Below, in pieces: positions 1 to 6,696 of a stretch of DNA of 35,563 nt. A program made the translations under genes and the position numbers. The stretch is from a virus, in IMG/VR virus record IMGVR_UViG_3300031707_000084, positions 1 to 35,563 of that record; one strand, 5' to 3'. Numbering within the stretch: position 1 is the first letter of the stretch; each line of letters opens with the position of its first letter. Under the pieces are notes generated by a model that saw nothing but the letters and a program-made list of their open reading frames with translations, made no database searches and was not told where the DNA came from.

Positions 1-984
1 GCTGTCGGAAGAGGTAATTTCGGGTCAGCTGTGATGTATGTGTCGCATACATATGGGAAAACATGGACAGCCAAAGACACAAGTTCCTGGAATTGTATTG
101 CAATGTCCAGCGACGGAAAAATTCAAACGGCTGGAACTTATAATGGAAAAATCTATGTCTCATATAATTTTGGGGATGCCTGGACTTTGAAAACTACAAA
201 TGGTGATTATAATATACGGGCAGCAATGTCCTCAAACGGACAAATACAAGCAATAGCGGCTGATGGTATGTGGTTATCAAAAAATTATGGCCAGACATGG
301 ACACATGTGGCTCAACCTGGCTATGATATTCGAGCTTTTGCTATGTCCAAAAATGGAAAATATTTGGCTGCGGCTTCATATAATTCAAATGTTTATGCTT
401 CCACCAATTATGGTAATTCCTGGTTTCAGATAAAATCATTAGGACACTATAATACTTCCATGGCAATGTCCAGCGATGGGAATGTTATACTGCTAGGTAC
501 AGATACGGAAATATTTGACGCCTATGTTCCTATTCAAACATTTCATAAAATATCTTCTTACGGCGAATGTTATATATCCAGTTCAGCCACGACGACATTA
601 ACGACACAAAGCACTTTTTATTTACTTGCAGGAATTACTACAGCGGGTTCTTATTTATCAGGATTTACACACGCGAGTCCGGGTCGATTGACTTACACGG
701 GAACAACAAAAAATTTTATTGTAACTGCTGTGCTCGGGGGTTTACAATTTTCAACTATTTCAGAATTTTTTGCGGCCAGGTTGGTTAAAAATGGAACTAC
801 AATAGTGTCAAGTGAAACAGGGACGCAGATTATAGGAGGCACGGGCCATAGACCGTGTATGAATTTACAAACAATAGTTGAATTGGCAACAAATGATTAT
901 ATAGAAATTTATGTAGCATGCACCACCGCAAACAGCAAAACTTTGACAGCACAATGGGGTAATTTAATGGTTAGACCAGTTTGA
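1..984 (+). CDS. C-terminal part of collagen-like / Asp-box propeller tail fibre (gene split by contig ends)
   Basis: This is the 3' part of the gene that begins at 33664. The 127-bp end overlap restores one open frame of 918 codons, and position 1 falls exactly on a codon boundary of that frame. The fragment continues a row of Asp-box-like repeats (SHTYGKTWT, SYNFGDAWT, SKNYGQTWT, STNYGNSWF), each separated by an AMSSDG-type strand, as in sialidase/BNR beta-propellers. From about position 540 it changes to a domain with GRLTYTGTTKNFIVTA, then LVKNGT, then NDYIEIYVAC, the pattern of TNF/C1q-like jelly-roll fibre tips. Inferred role: distal receptor-binding head of a trimeric fibre. The Asp-box aspartates are mostly Asn or other residues and no sialidase catalytic set is visible, so binding is more likely than cleavage. 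The apparent start at position 31 is only an internal Met. Confidence 0.85.
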   Translation, partial: AVGRGNFGSAVMYVSHTYGKTWTAKDTSSWNCIAMSSDGKIQTAGTYNGKIYVSYNFGDAWTLKTTNGDYNIRAAMSSNGQIQAIAADGMWLSKNYGQTWTHVAQPGYDIRAFAMSKNGKYLAAASYNSNVYASTNYGNSWFQIKSLGHYNTSMAMSSDGNVILLGTDTEIFDAYVPIQTFHKISSYGECYISSSATTTLTTQSTFYLLAGITTAGSYLSGFTHASPGRLTYTGTTKNFIVTAVLGGLQFSTISEFFAARLVKNGTTIVSSETGTQIIGGTGHRPCMNLQTIVELATNDYIEIYVACTTANSKTLTAQWGNLMVRPV

Positions 985-999
985 TAAAGGAGAATTATT

Positions 1000-1242
1000 A
1001 TGGAAATGTCAAACATTTTTTCGTATTATGAGCTCAAAGGAAAAAACGTGGCCACGCTTGTTGATGTCAACGACAACGTGGAGATCCAGTTCAAAAGATT
1101 TAATTCCGACACAGGCGAAGAAATGGCAAATGCTTTGTCACATGTCCCGGTATCAATTGACGAACTTAACGGAATGAAAATAGATTACCAAGCGAAAATT
1201 AATTTAATAGACGATTTTATAACGGAAGTTAATAACTTGTAA
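1000..1242 (+). CDS. Small hypothetical protein (80 aa) between fibre genes
   Basis: An 80-residue acidic protein with no signal peptide, membrane segment or family I recognise. It starts 15 nt after the fibre stop codon with a clear AAAGGAG site seven bases before ATG, so it is almost certainly translated as part of the late block. Its sequence is a mix of short beta-type and helical stretches (ELKGKNVATLVDV, then a helical C-terminus KINLIDDFITEV). A position directly behind a large trimeric fibre gene is where phages often keep small fibre-assembly chaperones, but that is inference from position only. Confidence 0.75.
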   Translation: MEMSNIFSYYELKGKNVATLVDVNDNVEIQFKRFNSDTGEEMANALSHVPVSIDELNGMKIDYQAKINLIDDFITEVNNL

Positions 1243-1273
1243 ATATTTACATCGAATTTAAAAGGAGTTCTCA

Positions 1274-2107
1274 ATGCCATTTCCTCCAAGCCCGACGCCA
1301 GATCAGCAGTATACAACGGCCCTAGGCACGACTTACAGCTATAGTGCAGACCGCACCGCCTGGATAATCGTCTCATCGGGTGGGGGAGGGACTGGCGAAG
1401 CTATTATAGGCTCTGGTACTGTCGATACTCTGCCTGTTTTTATTGACACCACGGTCGTCGCCAACTCTGTTATAACACAGACTCTCGGTTGTGGAGTTGA
1501 TAGTCGTGTTGACATCAACGCGAAAATATTTGGAATATCCCTTGACGCAACGGAAATACACACGCCGTTTTATTCATCTGACAATCCTTTAAATGTCGGT
1601 GTCTATTTTGACAATACGGCGTTTGATCCTCTTGACACCACGTCCCACTATATTCGCGGAGAGCAATATGTGGACGAGGGTGGGTTAGCGGAGGGCGGCA
1701 ATGTTGTCATAGGCACAACGAGAGATTTTAGAGTAAGGGACTCGGACGGGTCAGTCAACTTTTCGGTCACTAATAACCAGGGCATGTGGGACGGCGGTAC
1801 ACCACGGTCATTTACCCACATTGACGGCTGGCAGGGTATCGGATTTACGAGTAATTTTGCATATGCTCCTCTGTCAATTTTAGGGTCTAATAAAAAAGGT
1901 ATTTACACTTTTGACGGACGCATACAGCTATCGTCGGACACTATTGATATGAACAAATGGAACGAGTTTTGGATCTCGGCAGACCAATCGCCATCCGCGC
2001 CCACCCCCGGGCAGGGGTGGGCAGTGATTTTGTTTTTTGACGGCACAGATGTCAAGGCTCGTCGGGACGACGGAAAAACATCACTTTTGTCAACAAGTTG
2101 GAGTTAA
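1274..2107 (+). CDS. Tail fibre-like protein with FPxxP...YT..GT.Y.Y anchor module
   Basis: A 277-residue predicted structural protein. Residues 1-36 (FPPSPTPDQQYTTALGTTY, ending RTAWII) share a module with the N-terminus of the collagen-like protein at 4853, which points to a common virion-attachment anchor. A glycine-rich linker (SSGGGGTGEA) follows, then a section like GSGTVDTLPVF...NSVITQT, typical of phage fibre shafts. The rest is beta-rich and ends with an FFDGTDVKARRDDG strand motif common at fibre C-termini. It has a strong AAAGGAG site and lies within the fibre block. It lacks collagen triplets, unlike its neighbours, so it may be a short fibre or a base for the longer ones. The exact receptor or partner is unknown. 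Confidence 0.75.
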   Translation: MPFPPSPTPDQQYTTALGTTYSYSADRTAWIIVSSGGGGTGEAIIGSGTVDTLPVFIDTTVVANSVITQTLGCGVDSRVDINAKIFGISLDATEIHTPFYSSDNPLNVGVYFDNTAFDPLDTTSHYIRGEQYVDEGGLAEGGNVVIGTTRDFRVRDSDGSVNFSVTNNQGMWDGGTPRSFTHIDGWQGIGFTSNFAYAPLSILGSNKKGIYTFDGRIQLSSDTIDMNKWNEFWISADQSPSAPTPGQGWAVILFFDGTDVKARRDDGKTSLLSTSWS

Positions 2108-2110
2108 TAA

Positions 2111-4843
2111 ATGAGCGAATGTTTTTGGCAGGGAACAACTGGCTTAAGAGGCTTTACTGGCGTCGGAGGGCCGCGCGGTGTTCAGGGATCTCCTGGCCAG
2201 CCAGGTCAGCAAGGTCCTATTGGTGTGGGTGACGAAGGCCCGCGCGGTATTCAGGGTAAGACAGGTATTGTAGGCATGACGGGCGTTCAGGGCCATCCAG
2301 GATGCTATGGACAGACTGGAGTTGGGGTTGAAGGACAGACGGGAGTTCAGGGATTAACAGGTTTATATGGTGGCGGTATTACAGGTCTGCAGGGGCTTAC
2401 GGGTTTGGCTAATTTTATCGAGGCCGCTTCTTATCCATCAATTGGAGTTCCTCCAGAGCTCTTGTGGAATGCAACGGATGAGGCTTTGTTTGCTGGAGTG
2501 TCGGGAATCAGCAAGTGGGTGCAGATTTCCGCAGGTTCAAAAACTGGAAATACTGGTTTACAAGGTATAACAGGTTTATATGGACAAACAGGAATCGATG
2601 GAAAGACAGGAATTCAAGGTCTGACCGGTTTTTATGGACAAACAGGCATTCAAGGTGTGACAGGGTTCGTTGGCGGAACAGGCATTCAAGGCGTGACAGG
2701 TTTAATTGGAGGAACAGGCTTTCAGGGCGTGACAGGGCTCGTCGGAGGAACAGGAATTCAGGGTGGTACTGGTTTACAAGGCGGGACTGGAATTTCAGGA
2801 GTTACTGGAGTAGGACAGACAGGAATACAAGGACATACAGGAGTAATGGGCCCGTCAGGATTGACAGGAGCAGAAGGAGTTATTGGTCCCACAGGTGTTC
2901 AAGGCTTGACAGGAACAGAAGGCGTTAAAGGGTTGACTGGTGCGGAAGGTGACCAGGGAATTACTGGATTTGTTGGCTTAGAGGGCACGACAGGTACTCA
3001 GGGAATAACTGGAGTTTCGTCCATCGGTGGAACAGGTATTCAGGGCGTGACAGGAATTCAGGGTCTAGGAGTAACGGGAGACACAGGTATTCAGGGTGTG
3101 ACTGGGTTGAGTTTGATTGGGGAAACTGGAATTCAAGGCGTGACAGGATTGATTGGAGGAACAGGTATTCAAGGTGTAACGGGACTTATCGGTGAGACAG
3201 GAATTCAGGGTGTGACAGGTATTTACGGAGGAACAGGCATTCAAGGCGTGACGGGACTTATCGGTGAGACAGGAATTCAAGGCGTGACAGGGTTGATTGG
3301 AGGAACAGGCATTCGAGGCCTGACGGGTTTGACAGGTGAGACAGGCATTCAAGGCGTGACTGGATTGGTAGGTGGGACAGGAATTATTGGACTTGATGGA
3401 GGAACAGGCATCCAAGGTGTAACGGGACTCATCGGAGAGACAGGCATTCAGGGGATGACAGGTCTCGTTGGCGGGACGGGTATTCAGGGCGTGACGGGAC
3501 TCATCGGAGAGACAGGAATTCAGGGGGTGACGGGACTCGTCGGGGAGACAGGCATTCAGGGCACGACAGGATTCTATGGACAGACAGGAATTCGCGGCCA
3601 CACAGGATTAGGCATTCAGGGCGAGACAGGCTTATACGGTCAGACTGGATTTCAAGGCATAACAGGGATAAGCGGTGGTGGGACAGGCATCCAGGGCGTG
3701 ACAGGGCTCATTGGGGAAACAGGTATTCAGGGGGTGACTGGTCTGATTGGCGGGACAGGTGTTCAAGGCGGGACAGGTCTCGTTGGAGGGACAGGCATTC
3801 AAGGCGGGACAGGGCTTCGAGGAGAAACAGGCATTCAAGGGATAACAGGTCTCGCCAATTTTATCGAGACCGACGCAAAACCGCTGCCGCCTGTCAGTCT
3901 GGTTCCAGCGCTGGTCTGGGCAGCAGAGAGTGAAACCGTTTACGTTGGCGTGACAGGATTGGCATGGATACAAGTTAGTGCTGGAGCTTTACAGGGCGGA
4001 ACAGGCTTTTACGGACAAACAGGCATTCAGGGTTGGACAGGATTTTATGGACAAACAGGGATTCAAGGCGGGACAGGTATTCAAGGCGGGACGGGCATAC
4101 AAGGTCTGACTGGATTCTACGGTCAGACGGGAATCCAAGGCGTGACAGGATTGATTGGCGGAACAGGAATTCAGGGCGGAACAGGTATTCAAGGTGGAAC
4201 AGGTATTCAAGGGCTGACTGGTCTGATCGGCGGAACAGGTATTCAGGGTGAAACAGGAATTACTGCCGCGACAGGCATTCAGGGTGTGACAGGTTTCTAC
4301 GGACAAACAGGAATTTCGGGTGTGACGGGTATTTTAGGGACATTGGGCGGGACGGGTGGGACAGGAATCCAAGGACAAACAGGAATTCAGGGGGTATTTA
4401 CGCCTGCTTATGGCGGTCTTTATCAAGATAATGGTACCACCGGTATATTTACAAATATAACTAGTGCTGCGTGGTTTAAACTTTTGATTACCGATAGTAC
4501 AGCAATGCAGTCATCTAATGTTAATGTATCAGTACCAACATGTGATATGACTTGTTTGACAAACGGAAATTACGATATACAATATGCACTTCATGGTACT
4601 CTTTCTCAGGCAGGAACTGATATGGATTCTAAATTGTTTATTGACGGAACGCAAACGAGTTATGCCTCATGCAGAGGTAGTGGAATTGTACCTGTGATGT
4701 ATACAACCAACGGGTTTGTACCACTAGTTACTAATAATGTTATTGATGTAAGAGTGACAAGTGCAGCATCTGGCGGTGGTGGTGGTTATCCTATCAATTT
4801 TATATGTAAGAAATTTGCGTTATCGATGTTCAAATTAAATTAA
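2111..4843 (+). CDS. Collagen-like fibre with C1q/TNF-like C-terminal domain (910 aa)
   Basis: A long fibre made of Gly-X-Y triplets, mostly in a 12-residue cycle such as GGTGIQGVTGLI. Collagen blocks lie at about residues 9-95, 146-575 and 630-760. They are interrupted twice (about 97-141 and 580-626) by a near-copy of one module, LANFIE...P...LLW...G...WVQISAG. Residues about 762-910 form a non-repetitive beta-rich tip (YGGLYQDNGTTGIF, NGNYDIQYALHG, SKLFIDGT) that looks like a C1q/TNF jelly roll, the usual trimerising partner of collagen stalks. Proline is rare and threonine dominates the Y position, as in some spore and phage collagens. Inferred role: long host-contact fibre. It starts three bases after the preceding gene, with GGAG upstream. 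Its DNA repeats could vary in number or be mis-assembled. Confidence 0.88.
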   Translation: MSECFWQGTTGLRGFTGVGGPRGVQGSPGQPGQQGPIGVGDEGPRGIQGKTGIVGMTGVQGHPGCYGQTGVGVEGQTGVQGLTGLYGGGITGLQGLTGLANFIEAASYPSIGVPPELLWNATDEALFAGVSGISKWVQISAGSKTGNTGLQGITGLYGQTGIDGKTGIQGLTGFYGQTGIQGVTGFVGGTGIQGVTGLIGGTGFQGVTGLVGGTGIQGGTGLQGGTGISGVTGVGQTGIQGHTGVMGPSGLTGAEGVIGPTGVQGLTGTEGVKGLTGAEGDQGITGFVGLEGTTGTQGITGVSSIGGTGIQGVTGIQGLGVTGDTGIQGVTGLSLIGETGIQGVTGLIGGTGIQGVTGLIGETGIQGVTGIYGGTGIQGVTGLIGETGIQGVTGLIGGTGIRGLTGLTGETGIQGVTGLVGGTGIIGLDGGTGIQGVTGLIGETGIQGMTGLVGGTGIQGVTGLIGETGIQGVTGLVGETGIQGTTGFYGQTGIRGHTGLGIQGETGLYGQTGFQGITGISGGGTGIQGVTGLIGETGIQGVTGLIGGTGVQGGTGLVGGTGIQGGTGLRGETGIQGITGLANFIETDAKPLPPVSLVPALVWAAESETVYVGVTGLAWIQVSAGALQGGTGFYGQTGIQGWTGFYGQTGIQGGTGIQGGTGIQGLTGFYGQTGIQGVTGLIGGTGIQGGTGIQGGTGIQGLTGLIGGTGIQGETGITAATGIQGVTGFYGQTGISGVTGILGTLGGTGGTGIQGQTGIQGVFTPAYGGLYQDNGTTGIFTNITSAAWFKLLITDSTAMQSSNVNVSVPTCDMTCLTNGNYDIQYALHGTLSQAGTDMDSKLFIDGTQTSYASCRGSGIVPVMYTTNGFVPLVTNNVIDVRVTSAASGGGGGYPINFICKKFALSMFKLN
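2400..2535 (+). repeat. Fibre interruption module, copy 1
   Basis: This stretch encodes LANFIEAASYPSIGV...LLWNATDEALFAGV...KWVQISAG. It breaks the collagen triplets and recurs at 3845-3990 and 34310-34458. The W, N-F-I and W-V-x-I/V-S-A-G positions are conserved, suggesting a folded hinge or stabilising knot in the stalk. Confidence 0.75.
3845..3990 (+). repeat. Fibre interruption module, copy 2
   Basis: This stretch encodes LANFIETDAKPLPPVSL...LVWAAESETVYVGVTGLAWIQVSAG, a diverged copy of the module at 2400-2535 in the same gene. It lies between two collagen blocks and is followed again by collagen triplets. Confidence 0.75.
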
Positions 4844-4852
4844 GGAAAATAT

Positions 4853-6220
4853 ATGTCTTTTCCGGCAAATCCGTCCGACCAGCAGACCTATACCAATCCG
4901 ATCGGTACGGTCTACGTTTATAATCTGTCAAGAAATGCGTGGAACATTCGCACGACAAACATAGGCGTAACAGGCATACAAGGATTGACAGGCCTTGCAT
5001 TAGGATCCACAGGTATTAGCGGCCAGACTGGGATTCAAGGCGGGACTGGAATTCTTGGACAGACTGGAATTCGAGGTATGACAGGGCTTGGGGGACTCGT
5101 CGGTGGCACGGGTATTCAAGGCGGGACAGGGATCATCGGCGGGACAGGCATCCAGGGCGTGACAGGGCTCACTGGACAGACGGGGATTCAAGGTGTGACT
5201 GGAATTGGCGGGTCAGGCACTGTTGGTGTGACGGGATCGTGGCCAGGAAGCATTACTGGTATCATAGGTGCTCCAACGATTGGCTACACAGGCCTGGCAG
5301 GATATACTGGATTTTTTGGAGCCGGATTCACTGGTGCTTATAAAGGCACGGTTGTTTATGATCCATCTCCTAGCACCTATGCAGATTTCCGTCCGTGGGG
5401 GACCTACAACTACATGTATTCGGACACAGGTGGTTATAACGGTACAACACTTTACAGGTGGTCTCTAGAGATACCAACTGGATCAACAATTTCCGACGCA
5501 ACATTATATCTCAAATGCATGGCGGCTGGTCCTTCAATGCCGACGACAATTTCTGTACGCCAACTAAAACATAATTGGGGTATTACTGATACAAATCCTG
5601 GAGGAATTACCAGCGAAAGTCCTGCAACACACGGACAGGCAACATGGCGGCGATCTTATGATTATAATGGAGCAGGTGGAGATGTGGCGTGGACGGGCGG
5701 CGGAAACTTTAATGTCACGGCAGATGCTTCTCCACTGACCAGTTCCGTCACAACATCGTTTGCGGCTGGTACGTGGTATTCGTGGCCTGTTACTCCTATG
5801 GTGCAAAACTGGTTTACAAACGGGCAACCAAATTACGGACTTTGCGTATGGAATGACCAGACGCATGCGAGTGGAGATAAACAAGTTTACTGGTATGGCG
5901 ATCACACCGCAGCCACGGCACCATATTTGGCTGTCAATTATTATCAGTATAATAATACTGATACAACACAAGTAATTCCTGTATACGTACAAATGACGCC
6001 GATCGCCCGCTTCATTGATTCAACAACCATGGCGTACAATACATCTCATATTACTGATGGCAGTAACTTGATTGACATTCGCGGTGGTGGCTGGTCTGAC
6101 TCGCACTTAATGCTTGGCGCTTACCATTTATGGATTGACACATCTGGTAAGCTACGTATCAAGTCGACCTATCCAACATCAACAAGTGACGGGACGGTCG
6201 TCGGAGCCCAGACAGCGTAA
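4853..6220 (+). CDS. Collagen-like fibre with DNRLRE-type beta domain (455 aa)
   Basis: Residues 1-36 (FPANPSDQQTYTNPIGTVY, ending RNAWNI) repeat the anchor module of the protein at 1274. A short collagen section follows (about residues 40-163, including GGTGIQGVTGLTGQTG). Residues about 165-365 resemble the DNRLRE/CBM96 family of beta-sandwich adhesion domains: LYRWSLEIPTGSTISDATLYLKC, a Trp-rich middle, then TPMVQNWFTNGQPNYGLCVWN. The C-terminus (YHLWIDTSGKLRIKSTYPTS, then DGTVVG) is a motif seen at the ends of many phage fibre proteins. Inferred role: carbohydrate-binding fibre of the virion. It sits nine bases after the 910-aa fibre with GGAA upstream. The family assignment of the beta domain is by eye. 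Confidence 0.8.
   Translation: MSFPANPSDQQTYTNPIGTVYVYNLSRNAWNIRTTNIGVTGIQGLTGLALGSTGISGQTGIQGGTGILGQTGIRGMTGLGGLVGGTGIQGGTGIIGGTGIQGVTGLTGQTGIQGVTGIGGSGTVGVTGSWPGSITGIIGAPTIGYTGLAGYTGFFGAGFTGAYKGTVVYDPSPSTYADFRPWGTYNYMYSDTGGYNGTTLYRWSLEIPTGSTISDATLYLKCMAAGPSMPTTISVRQLKHNWGITDTNPGGITSESPATHGQATWRRSYDYNGAGGDVAWTGGGNFNVTADASPLTSSVTTSFAAGTWYSWPVTPMVQNWFTNGQPNYGLCVWNDQTHASGDKQVYWYGDHTAATAPYLAVNYYQYNNTDTTQVIPVYVQMTPIARFIDSTTMAYNTSHITDGSNLIDIRGGGWSDSHLMLGAYHLWIDTSGKLRIKSTYPTSTSDGTVVGAQTA
4970..5340 (+). repeat. Collagen-coding repeat tract in the 455-aa fibre
   Basis: Gly-X-Y coding DNA of the same GGTGIQGVTG type as the neighbouring fibre, with several identical runs such as GGCGTGACAGGGCTC. The similarity between paralogous genes favours exchange between them. 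Confidence 0.85.
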
Positions 6221-6235
6221 GGAGAAATTCAACAA

Positions 6236-6517
6236 ATGAGCCATTCGAATTGTGCATTTTCAATGGGGAAATATTCTGCTGATGAGACCACCATCTGTAG
6301 TATTTGCGATGCTGCTGGAATGAGTGGTGATACTTATTGGTTTCGCGGTAGTTTATATACAATCTGCAACAACCATAATTTAGCGGATGTACTGCCTGTG
6401 GATACCAATAACACCAGAATTTTACGGGTCTGTCCGGGCAACTGCCCGGACGGTTCGGAGCGATGCATCTGGCCGCTGAGCCGAGACGCGTCGGCGGAAT
6501 CAATCATTTCGGATTAA
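6236..6517 (+). CDS. Cysteine-rich hypothetical protein (93 aa)
   Basis: No recognised family. The first half has a CSIC pair and a later CNNHN; the second half has CPGNCPDGSERC. This spacing suggests one or two small metal-binding knuckles, but no standard zinc finger is complete. It starts 16 nt after the fibre stop; the AAGGAG site is about 11 bases before ATG, somewhat long. The part downstream of codon 66 is much more GC-rich and contains a perfect hairpin (6432-6451), and another frame (to 6618) also looks protein-like there. The true C-terminus is therefore uncertain. It is the last gene before a 180-bp gap that ends the fibre block. Confidence 0.6.
   Translation: MSHSNCAFSMGKYSADETTICSICDAAGMSGDTYWFRGSLYTICNNHNLADVLPVDTNNTRILRVCPGNCPDGSERCIWPLSRDASAESIISD
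6432..6451 (+). other. Perfect 9-bp hairpin inside the 93-aa gene
   Basis: GTCCGGGCA and TGCCCGGAC are exact reverse complements separated by two bases, so a very stable 8-bp stem with a four-base loop can form in RNA. No T-run follows, so it is not an ordinary terminator. It sits seven bases downstream of the AATTTTA stretch in the 93-aa frame. Confidence 0.7.
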
Positions 6518-6618
6518 TTTCGACGGCAGCGGGTAGAAATATAAGACTGCAGGCTAATATCAACGACTGGACTTGTGTAGCTTGTAGAGGCACATTCTGG
6601 ATGGATCGCTTAGCCTAA
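6463..6618 (+). CDS. Possible overlapping small ORF or frameshift extension (51 aa)
   Basis: This frame is open from 6412 and has its first ATG at 6463. It ends with a protein-like stretch, INDWTCVACRGTFWMDRLA, containing a CxxC pair and several aromatic residues. It is in the -1 frame relative to the 93-aa gene and extends past that gene's stop, across sequence that would otherwise be empty. The ribosome binding site is poor (GGAG only two bases from ATG). Three readings are possible: an independent small protein, a -1 frameshift extension of the 93-aa protein, or chance. I favour none strongly. Confidence 0.25.
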   Translation: MHLAAEPRRVGGINHFGLISTAAGRNIRLQANINDWTCVACRGTFWMDRLA

Positions 6619-6672
6619 TAGTCCGTTAATTTTTTAGTATAGTTGGGCTTAATAGTCCGTTAATATTTTAGT
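6616..6672 (+). repeat. Pair of 23-bp direct repeats upstream of the ejection genes
   Basis: Two copies at 6616-6638 and 6650-6672 share TAATAGTCCGTTAAT followed by an AT-rich tail ending TTTTAGT, with one mismatch. They start 34 bp apart and lie immediately before the ribosome binding site of the gene at 6697. They may be a regulatory or recombination site. Nothing else is visible in 6619-6696. Confidence 0.7.
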
Positions 6673-6696
6673 CAATTTTATACGAAGGAGTTAAAA

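Larger units (their letters stand above)
2135..4392 (+). repeat. 36-bp collagen-coding repeat tract with two interruptions
   Basis: The tract is built from near-identical 36-bp units encoding G-x-T-G-I-Q-G-V-T-G-x-x, with the core GGCATTCAAGGCGTGACAGG recurring with few changes. Interruptions are at about 2401-2535 and 3848-3990. The same unit type recurs at 4970-5340 and 34018-34885, giving many places for homologous exchange or slippage. Confidence 0.9.

Noticed and set aside
1-984. Diversity-generating retroelement acting on the fibre tips
   Set aside because: No reverse transcriptase gene and no template/variable repeat pair were found, although the adhesive tips would be natural targets.
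3065-4306. Long minus-strand frames opposite the collagen genes (also 34456-34908), rich in Cys, Ser, Leu and Asn repeats
   Set aside because: They are mirror frames forced open by the 36-bp coding repeats. They lack start sites with ribosome binding and their composition is unnatural.
2135-4392. 36-bp regular repeats as a CRISPR array
   Set aside because: The repeats are contiguous, in frame and code for Gly-X-Y triplets. There are no unique spacers of constant length and no cas genes.
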